Under the pieces are notes generated by a model. It was not told where the DNA came from. It ran no database searches and saw only the letters and a list, made by a program, of their open reading frames with translations. DNA of 23,977 bases from Setomelanomma holmii (Eukaryota; Ascomycota; Dothideomycetes; Pleosporales; Phaeosphaeriaceae): positions 1 through 23,977 of the forward strand of contig ML978377.1 of the NCBI GenBank assembly GCA_010015745.1. Reading direction: 5' to 3'. Below are positions 1 through 9,768 of this stretch, one piece after another; positions within the stretch are counted from its first letter, which is position 1, and the number at the start of each line of letters is the position of its first letter. A program made the translations under genes and the position numbers.

Positions 1-733
1 AGCATGAACAACCTGGCACAGGCACTAAGCAAGCAGGGGAAGTACGCAGAGGCCGAGGCGATGCATCGAGAGACGCTGGCACTGAAAGAGAAGGTGGTAG
101 GAAAGGAGCACCCCTCCATGCTGATGAGCATGAACAACCTAGCACATGTACTCAGCCGCCAGGGGAAGTATGCAGAGGGAGAGGCGATGCATTGAGAGAC
201 GCTGGCACTGCGAGAGAAGGTGGTAGGAAAGGAGCACCCAGACACGCTGACGAGCATGAACAACCTGGCACACGTACTCAGCAGCCAGGGGAAGTACGCA
301 GAGGCTGAGGCGATGCATCGAGAGACGCTGGCACTGAAAGAGAAGGTGGTAGGAAAGGAGCACCCCAAGACGCTGGCAAGCATGAACAACCTGGCACTGG
401 CACTCAGCGGTCAGGGGATGTACGCAGAGGCGGAGGCGATGCATCGAGAGACGCTGGCACTGAGGGAGAGTGTCCGAAAAGGAGCACCCGCACACGCTGA
501 CGAGCATATACAGCCTTGCTCGTTCCTTGCAACATCAGCACCAGTACCAAGAAGCTTTACTGCTCTACGAACGCGCCTACACACGCTACCAGAACACACT
601 TGGGCCTAATCACTCGACCACTCGAGCCTGCTTCGACCATTACACTACTGCTCAGTGCTCAGCGGATGCCTTACTCTCAGCAAACAAGAGGCACGAGCTT
701 ACAGATGCTGTATCTGAGAGTGTTGCACGCTAG
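1..733 (+). pseudogene. TPR array (3' end of an NLR-like gene), broken
   Basis: Four near-identical 126-bp units start at 4, 130, 256 and 382; a divergent fifth starts near 507. Each encodes a 42-residue kinesin-light-chain-type TPR with the pattern MNNLA..L..QGKY.EAEAMHRETLALKEKVVGKEHP. The last unit is followed by a more divergent tail ending at the TAG at 731-733. Arrays like this are the C-terminal sensor of fungal NLR-type proteins (NB-ARC or NACHT plus TPR), which are linked to non-self recognition. The nucleotide-binding part would lie left of the window and is not seen. The frame is broken twice. Unit 2 has TGA at 193-195 where its sister units have CGA (Arg). About one base is missing near 469, so the fifth repeat resumes in another frame. 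The coding nature is clear; membership of an NLR rather than another TPR protein is inference. Confidence 0.75.
4..507 (+). repeat. 126-bp tandem repeat, four units (TPR codons)
   Basis: Direct repeats with a strict 126-bp period (starts 4, 130, 256, 382). They differ at only a few positions per unit. The fifth unit starts at 507 instead of 508, which reveals a single-base loss. Such high similarity between units at DNA level is typical of recently homogenised repeat domains in fungal NLR genes. Confidence 0.9.
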
Positions 734-968
734 CAGAGCTATCCCTACACTCTCTCGTTGTACACGTATATATAGCTTCCCTCGTTCATAGCTACACAAT
801 CAACTAAGTCCTTCATTCCTCCTTCCACATCACACATTCAAGAGAGAGCGTACACCCAGGCCGTGCAGGTTCTAGCACAGTGGAACTAGCCTTAAAGCTA
901 GCAGTCGAAAGCGGTGCAGAGTAAATAAGTCAAGTATATAGCAGTAAGATTCTTTTTACAAAGTAATT

Positions 969-1137
969 TGTTGGATGTGGGAGCACAGGGCAGGTATGAA
1001 TGAGGCAGAAGGTTGTTGTCTTGAGAGAGCTACTGCGAGCGATTATATACACAACCAGATGAGTAAGCAGGTGACTAACAGAGTCACGTGAAATGCAGTT
1101 CACAGTGTACTGTGTGAACTGAGGTGCCAGGCTGACA
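969..1137 (-). mobile_element. Solo LTR of a Copia-like retrotransposon
   Basis: A 169-bp block flanked by the same 5-bp direct repeat TAATT (964-968 and 1138-1142), as expected for a target-site duplication. Read on the minus strand it begins TGTCAG and ends CAACA, the usual TG...CA form of an LTR. It contains a TATA-like TATATAATCG (plus positions 1040-1049). It is colinear over its whole length with the LTR at 15373-15541, which carries a primer-binding site. Near its start is a hairpin with 9-bp arms (1096-1104 and 1113-1121). No internal region is attached, so this is a solo LTR left by recombination. Confidence 0.75.
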
Positions 1138-1205
1138 TAATTAGTCGCACAACGAGTAACTTAGTTTAACAACGCAGAGGTAATCTCTGATAGCACTAGC
1201 GAGAA

Positions 1206-1295
1206 CTAGATGCACATATTAAAGTGATAAGAAATCTAGATGCATATATCAAAGCGATAAGAAATCTAGATGCATATATTAAAGTGATAAGAAAT
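1206..1295. repeat. Three 30-bp tandem repeats
   Basis: Units at 1206-1235, 1236-1265 and 1266-1295 share the form CTAGATGCAYATAT followed by YAAAGYGATAAGAAAT. They differ almost only by C/T changes. No coding frame covers them and no function is evident. Confidence 0.85.
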
Positions 1296-1855
1296 CGTTT
1301 CAAGGTAGGCAGGCATGGCGTGCCTTTACTTCTAGTAGCCTCGTGACTGTAGCTTACTACATCCGCTTTGAATTTACGTTACAGCCTGAAGCAGGTGTAG
1401 CGCGGGGTTCAGTACAATAAATTACAGTGATATGTGAGCACGCTACTGCAAGCTACTGCATGCTAAGAGCCACTAACAGCGCGCAGCTGAGCAGACGCAT
1501 CTCGACAATCTTGCCGTCTGCGCCGAGAAACTGCCAAGACGCACACTCTGCACCTTAACCTGACTTTTTGAGGCTGCAGCCTTGCACTTTGCTAACCTGG
1601 CTTTCCTTCTAGCCTACTGAGCGCTTCGCAGACATGTGTTGTCGCGAATAGACAGGGGGTGTTAGAGGGGAGTGAGTCAACAGCACTGACAGAACAGGCG
1701 ACAGCATAGTCAACAACACGCTTTTCGGCGTCGGAGATTCATATGCTACGAGAACGAGAGCTGCAGTATGCTTGCGCATTGCGCTTATCTGTATACGAGT
1801 GCGTTAGGAACAATCCGAGGGCCCTAGAGCAAAAGTGTCTCGTTACACCGTGCGT

Positions 1856-4612
<2,757 letters not shown>

Positions 4613-4613
<1 letters not shown>

Positions 4614-6103
4614 TGTTCTGGCGTCAACTCCACGACTGTGGGCGCATAGTCTCCGAGCTCATCGTCCTCATCCGCGCCGTTCACGTCCATATCTACGCGC
4701 TCGCCATCCTCCAGCTCTAGCAGCTCGCGCTTCAGGAAGGAATTGCCAAGCTCCCAGCCGAAGGTCTTTTTAAGATACTCCTGTGAGTCTTCGAGCTCGT
4801 CGACAAGATCCGACTTCCACTTTCCGTCAAATTCGTCCAGGTTCTTTCGGAAGCGGATGAAGAGTGGCTTGGGGAAGCCTCCGCTAACTTCGTTGAGATC
4901 GAAAAGTCCAGCATCTGTGTCTGAGCAATGGGCGAGCTGCATGCGCAGGACTTTTAGCAGCTTGAGGAAGAAGCTAGACCGCTCTTTGACTGCTTCTCAG
5001 CAGGTGAAGAGTAGCTGTAGTATTCGCTTCTATTGCTCGAGACAAGAGTTGTTGTTGAGTGTCAGGACCATCAGGAAGGTGAATTGCAGCTCGCCTAGAA
5101 TCTCAAAATCGCGCCCCCGCTTGTCGCCAGCCTGGCAATGGTGATCCACGAGATCTCCTAAGAACCACGATCGATCTTGCGCAGCTTCTGTTCTTTCTCG
5201 TCCGGTCGCTCCTTCCCTCCAGGGTTTTTTTCAAGTCGATTGGTAGGAATCTCAGTTCCTTCTCTAGGTGTAGCATGCTATTGCTCATCTCCAAGCCTGG
5301 TATTGACTCCAGAACCTGCAAGGCGGGCGATGCAGACGTCAAGTTCCAGTGATCTAGATTGAGCACGCATATCCTTGAGAGTAATGTTGTGTGAGGTTCT
5401 CTCAGTCCGTCGACTCTTCTGTAAGCCTGTACACACAGTCCGCAACAAGCAAGTCAATCCGTTCACCTTCAGAGACCCACTTACTTATCTAGGTAGGAGT
5501 TGAGCCTCTATAGGCAACTACTAGGCTCAAATAGGTAATCAATCAAGTCAAGCCAGACCTTCTGAGCCCCACTTAATTGCTTGTTGCGGAGTCTACCTGT
5601 ACAGGGCTGTTAAGTGAAGAAGAAGAAGTGTTGGTTCTATTACAAGTTATGGACAATGAGCACAATATATAGACGAAATTAGCCAATGAGACTAGCCTGA
5701 ATAGGCTGACATCTTCTGACCAGCCCTCCTCGCTCCAGGATCGCCTTCCTGTGTAGTTTGTCGGTATGGTGTCAGGCCATCCTTCCAAATGCTTCCCAGA
5801 TTTGCTTTCCATCTCAGCACTTCCGCCGGCGCTGTCTCAGCTATTATATCTTCGGTGCTCCCGTCCCACTTTTTTAACGAAGACTCGAGGTGAGCCCTGG
5901 CCAGGCGTTCCGTAAAGCCATGCACCGTGCCTTACCAAGAGTGTGGTATCACTCGCAGCGAAGACAAAGTGTAGGCCTGTCGGTACATTTTTGATTCCAT
6001 GAAATCGAGGTGATGTTGTGAACGAGAGTAAGTCGATGCCAGCTAGCGCTTTCGGTGGCAAGTTGAGCATTGGAATCGAATTATTAATTGTTGTAGGTGA
6101 CAT
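4613..6103 (-). pseudogene. AAR2: AAR2 splicing-factor pseudogene
   Basis: AAR2 escorts U5 snRNP (Prp8) during spliceosome assembly and is normally a single-copy housekeeping gene. Reading from ATG 6103-6101: N-terminal beta domain (MLNLPPKALAGIDLLSF, TGLHFVFAASD), then KKWDGSTEDI. The C-terminal helical domain follows below the inserted element: FLPIDLKK, DRSWFLGDL, LGELQFTFLMVLTLNNNSCLEQ, then a tail ending ...YAPTVVELTPEQ near 4613. The gene is broken several ways. There is one extra A in the A6 run (plus 5870-5875), an extra C after the A7 run (5222-5231), TAG at 5030-5032, TGA at 4997-4999, and a 162-bp MITE at 5434-5595. The part between about 5600 and 5770 is hard to follow and may include an intron. 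Its 3' end continues in frame into the helicase relic. Identification is by remembered family motifs. Confidence 0.8.
5434..5595 (+). mobile_element. hAT-type MITE copy 1, inserted in AAR2
   Basis: A 162-bp non-autonomous element flanked by 8-bp direct repeats CCTGTACA (5426-5433 and 5596-5603). The left end CACAGTCCGCAACAAGCAA and the inverted right end TAGACTCCGCAACAAGCAA form imperfect terminal inverted repeats with a 14-bp perfect core. An 8-bp target duplication is the hallmark of the hAT superfamily. No coding capacity. It splits the AAR2 C-terminal domain from its N-terminal half. Confidence 0.85.
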
Positions 6104-7053
6104 GCTCGAGCTGAGAAATAGGTCCTCGAACCAGTTGTTGCGCAAAATGGTGGAAGAAATGTGTTTAAGTTAGTCAAGCTGGTATCGTGAAAAGAAGTGA
6201 TGGGTATCATTACGACAAAAATAGTGCTGCAGCTGCGCACGTGCGATTGAAGCCTAGTTCAGTGGCTACCTAAGCCTTGTATATTACAATAGTACTCGCT
6301 GTTGCATGGAAAAGTGAAAGGAGATGAGAAGAGAGAAGTGGAGAGGAGAAGGCATTCCTTGAGGCGAAAGCAAGTTGATGCAGTGCCATGGCAGTAGTGA
6401 AGAGGCCATCTCAACGGCGTCGAATGACTGGGTGGAAGCATGCGGGAAAGAACTAGACTCCGCAACAAGCAATTAAGTGGGGCTCAGAAGGTCTGGCTTG
6501 ACTTGATTGATTACCGATGTGAGCCTAGTAGTTGCCTATAGAGGTTTAATTCCTGCTTAGATAGGTAAGTGGGTCTCTGAAGGTGAACGGATTGACTTGC
6601 TTGTTGCGGACTGTGGAAAGAACGACCGACTGTCCACCGAAGGCGACTATAAGTCATGGAGTAAGTCTTTGGCCGCTCAACCGCGCAAATAGAGAGATCT
6701 GCTTCTTTTTGATTGGAGAGTGGCTCTGAGGTGCATACAGAAGGTCATTACACTAGTTTCAAGGACAAGTTCATGAACATCGTTGTGCCTGGAACAGATC
6801 TGCATGCTGTGGAACGGACTCCCAGCCCCGCCACCCCACTCTCCAACAGTCTCCCATCCAAGCTTGAAGGCCTTCGTAAGCTTGATCATAAGTTGAGTGC
6901 GGGTGAGACAATGTTCCGACTGCAAGTGAACTGACACGTGCTGTGCTGCTTTGTGGTTCCGGTACCTGCACTTTTGCGCGGAACAAATCCGGGTCGTCAT
7001 AACTTGACCCTCCGCCATCTACCACAACATCCCTCCACACCTACATCGTCACC
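6104..7053. other. Region between AAR2 and VPS22
   Basis: Probable shared 5' flank of two divergently oriented genes (AAR2 minus, VPS22 plus), interrupted by MITE copy 2. An open stretch at 6713-6934 (plus, TTG at its start) reads as a plausible but unidentified 73-residue peptide. I do not call it a gene. Confidence 0.4.
6454..6615 (-). mobile_element. hAT-type MITE copy 2, inverted
   Basis: Same 162-bp element in the opposite orientation, with its own 8-bp target duplication GAAAGAAC (6446-6453 and 6616-6623). Compared with copy 1 it differs at roughly eight positions, mostly C/T or G/A. The two copies face each other about 0.86 kb apart around the 5' half of AAR2. Different target duplications show two separate insertions. 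Confidence 0.85.
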
Positions 7054-7835
7054 ATGGACCATCGGCGCCGCACCCCTGGCCTCTCCTCCCTGTCCTCGCG
7101 TGGCCTCCAGAACCACTACTACACCTCCCATGGCGCCGCCCTCCGCACGCGCAACGCACAGTCTCTCGAGATCCAACTCTCCGTCTTCTACTACACAACT
7201 TCGACCTCACGCACTTGAAAGACATACGCGCTAACCCCGCCTTCCACGCCGATTTCGCGCGCATGTGCTCTGCGCTGAACATCGACTTCCTCGCATCGTC
7301 GTATCACAAGGACAATAAGGCAGGAGAGAGGGGTGGGGACAGTATATGGGCGCAGCTACTTGGTGGCAGCGTGAACGACTTCTACTTCAATCTTGGCGTT
7401 CTGATTGTGGAAGAGTGTCGAGCTACAAGGTCTGAGAACGACGGGCTAATCTCCGTGTTTGATCTCAAGGCGCGCATATCGAAAGGGCGAGGCATTGGCG
7501 GTGGCATGCAAGTCAGTGATGATGACATATCACGGGCTGTAGCTTCTCTCGCACCTTTGGGGTCTTGCTTCAGCATTATGAAGATTGGACACAGGAGCTT
7601 GATACGAAGCGTGCCAAGAGAGCTGAACACCGATCAAAGCACCGTGCTCGAGGCGATACAGGTCCTGGGATATGTCACGGTCAGTATGCTGCAGATCAAC
7701 TTGAACTGGGAAAGACCTAGAGCACATGCGGTGGTGGAGGATCTGATGGCTGATAGTTTGGTGTGGGTGGACACACAAGTGGGCGAGAATGAGTATTGGA
7801 GTCCAGCTTTCATCACAGCAAGCTCTGCTACATGA
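7054..7835 (+). pseudogene. SNF8: VPS22/SNF8 ESCRT-II subunit, frameshifted
   Basis: VPS22 (EAP30/SNF8) is the core subunit of ESCRT-II, which sorts ubiquitinated cargo into multivesicular bodies. ATG 7054-7056 sits in a good context (CGTCACCATGG) and opens an N-terminal helix (TSHGAALRTRNAQSLEIQLSVF). The frame then ends in TGA at 7216-7218. The matching continuation, LLHNFDLTHLKDIRANPAFHAD, lies two frames over from 7191. Comparing with the family, about seven nucleotides seem lost between 7188 and 7191. The rest of the EAP30 winged-helix region is intact to TGA 7833-7835, including DFYFNLGVLIVEECRA, GGLI-like DGLISVFDL, RELNTDQSTVLEAI, GYVTVSML and VWVDTQVGENEYWSPAFI. No GT-AG intron in the gap could repair the frame. 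A sequencing error cannot be excluded. Downstream and convergent is the eEF1B gene. Confidence 0.85.
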
Positions 7836-8127
7836 ATTTGGCAATAGTCGTTGAAGAGACGGAAGCACTATACCCGGCATCATGGCCAATCGCCAGACTC
7901 CTTGGAAAGGTCATTTGCATTCAGCGAATCCGACAAAGAACAAAATCTGTCGTGCACCGGGTTTGAGAGCAGCACAAGAGCATGGGGAAACGGTTATACG
8001 GACAGAATTTGCGTTCCTGGATCTCATTGCATGTAGCACGGCTACAATCTACGCTCTACTCGATCTCAGCCACGAACGAGTCGGACCTCTGAGTTGGCCC
8101 CCGCAGGCCATGCACACGGCAGACAGC

Positions 8128-8409
8128 TCATAGCTTCGACATTTGGACGATATCGGTGGACTGAACGAAGTCCTCCAAATCCTCGACCTCAGTCTGGATA
8201 TCATCCAAGGACACCTGGTCCTCGATGACGAGGGTCTGCTGAAGCTTCTTGATACCATAGCCGATGTCTACGAGAGTGGACGAGCCCCAGACCAAGCCAT
8301 CCTGCTGAATGGCGACAACAGCGGCCCTGAGTGCGGCCATGTCGGTGTCTGCCGCCCAGGGCTTGATGTCGAGCGTAACGATGGTCTTGGGGGTGGGCTT
8401 GGGAGACAT
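8128..8409 (-). CDS. Stand-alone eEF1B-alpha GEF domain protein, 93 aa
   Basis: Starts at ATG 8409-8407 and ends at TGA 8130-8128. The whole protein matches the C-terminal guanine-nucleotide-exchange domain of eEF1B-alpha (eEF1-beta), which reloads eEF1A with GTP. Visible signatures are TIVTLDIKPW, TDMAALRAAV, QDGLVWGSS, GYGIKKLQ, VSLDDIQTEVE and the tail DFVQSTDIVQMSKL. That tail includes the penultimate lysine (Lys205 in yeast) that reaches the Mg2+ site of eEF1A. Normal fungal proteins are about 210-230 aa, with an N-terminal GST-like domain and acidic linker; neither is encoded upstream. Instead there is a CA/pyrimidine-rich leader (ending CATCAACACAATG) and a TATA-like ATAAAAT about 225 bp upstream (plus 8633-8639). 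The frame is intact, so this may be a working mini-paralogue or an old retained fragment. Domain identity is firm; function as a separate protein is inference. Confidence 0.85.
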   Translation of the reverse strand: MSPKPTPKTIVTLDIKPWAADTDMAALRAAVVAIQQDGLVWGSSTLVDIGYGIKKLQQTLVIEDQVSLDDIQTEVEDLEDFVQSTDIVQMSKL

Positions 8410-8752
8410 TGTGTTGATGTGGTGGAAGTGTTGGTGTTGTTTGGCTGTCTGGTGTTGGTAAGGTTGGGAAGCGTGCGGTAGTGGTATGAGGATGTTGAGT
8501 GAAGCGAGAGAGCAAACCTATAGGTATGGAGGTATAGGTGGGATAGTCTTGTATGTGCACAATGTGAAGACTATGGAAAAATTTGTGAGAGGATGTTTGT
8601 GTAAGTTAGAGATGTTCTCAACATACATGATGATTTTATGAGTACAGAGTTCGGATGAGTCAGCCAAGCGACATTGGGAGTGAGTCAATAACAAGCAGGG
8701 TGAGGTAATATCAACTACAAAATTTCCATTCCAACCTCAAACTAGTCACCTC

Positions 8753-9768
8753 TCAATGTGAGCCGATAACGTGGGGCGTCGTAATGAAATCCAAGGTATT
8801 GTTCGAAGTTTTCCACTCGCACGCTTCCAGATCCAGTTCCCCGCCTGGCATCTCTCGACGCATCGCCACACCAGGCCCCTTCATCACCGTTCCTTCTTCT
8901 TTCCGTGTACCCCTGACCACAACAGAAGCCGACGGTATCCCCGGCACGCCCATCCGACTCAACTCCACCAATTGATTCAGCACCACAAACTCTAATTCCA
9001 ACTTAACACTACACACAAAGCTATGTATGAATAGCTTCAACTGCAGATACCCAGCAAAGTCAATGACAATGAGTGCCACATCTACCACAACGATAGCAAC
9101 CTGCACCAGCAGCAACAGAAACATTGCGCTCCGCGTCTTGTCCTTCTTCGCGAACCGGCTCTTGAGATACTGGTACGCCGCACGCACATAGAAGAACGAG
9201 ATAATCATCTCTTGCGCCGAAAACATGACGATCTGCACGCGCTCAAACGGATCGAGCACATGCTGTCACCGCGCCATCACGTCCCCTTGACCCATCCGCC
9301 TCGCGCGCGCGATACCAGACGATAGAGTCACCATAGCCACATGCCACACAACGCCATTCGCCACGACCATACCCAGCACGGCTCTCCGTGTCTTGCGGCT
9401 GTGCAGGATAATGTTCAGGCGACCGTACAGCGCCATCGAGAAGCCAGTCACCATAGCGACCCAGCCGCCTTGGGACAGAATGAGAGATAAAATCCATGGG
9501 CATTTGGGTGCGAGGAATTGCGTGCAGAAGCCAATCTGTTGAATGGAGAGGCCCCAAGAGGTAATGAGGAGTGAGTAGAAGTACACACCTGAGCGGCATT
9601 TGAGGGTGGTCACTGGTCAGAAGCCGGATTGTGAGTGGGATGGGGGACCAGATTGCGACGAAGACGCTGGAGGGGTGTTAGTTCCGGCGTGAATAGTGGC
9701 GGGAGGGAGTGGAGGAAATACTATATCAAAGGTGAGTTTGAGTTCTGGCGGAGGAACGTGGTGGTCAT
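8753..9768 (-). pseudogene. Fungal seven-helix membrane protein (DUF7703-like), broken
   Basis: Exon 1 is 9768-9722 (ATG at 9768, MTTTFLRQNSNSPLI). A 55-bp intron (9721-9667) has GTATTT, branch-like CTAAC and CAG. Exon 2 begins ..YVFVAIWSPIPLTIRLL and continues with several hydrophobic segments: GVYFYSLLITSWGL, GGWVAMVTGFSMAL, VIVWHV-like VANGVVWHVAMVTL, ERVQIVMFSAQEMIISFFYVRAAYQYL, FLLLLVQVAIVVVDVALIVIDFA. A hydrophilic tail follows to the stop at 8753. Two lesions break it. TGACCAG is duplicated in tandem (plus 9607-9619), which adds 7 bp and shifts the frame. A TGA at 9268-9266 stands in the otherwise open frame between DVMAR and QHVLDPFE. Family name is from memory of fungal DUF7703 membrane proteins; function is unknown. 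Confidence 0.65.

Larger units (their letters stand above)
734..1855. other. Gene-free stretch between TPR relic and helicase relic
   Basis: I see no protein-coding frame here. The stretch holds a solo LTR (969-1137) and a 3 x 30 bp tandem repeat (1206-1295), described separately. The rest shows no recognisable structure. Confidence 0.6.

Noticed and set aside
139..507. Minus-strand Cys/Leu-rich 122-codon frame
   Set aside because: Shadow of the TPR repeats; the plus strand has the conserved TPR pattern.
1200..1300. CRISPR-like array
   Set aside because: The 30-bp units are contiguous with no spacers, in a eukaryotic sequence.
4743..5144. Plus-strand Ser-rich 133-codon frame
   Set aside because: Antisense to the AAR2 C-terminal domain, which carries recognisable motifs on minus.
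9240..9300. A short intron removing the TGA in the membrane protein gene
   Set aside because: The only GT-AG pairs around it span 18-29 bp, below any plausible fungal intron length.
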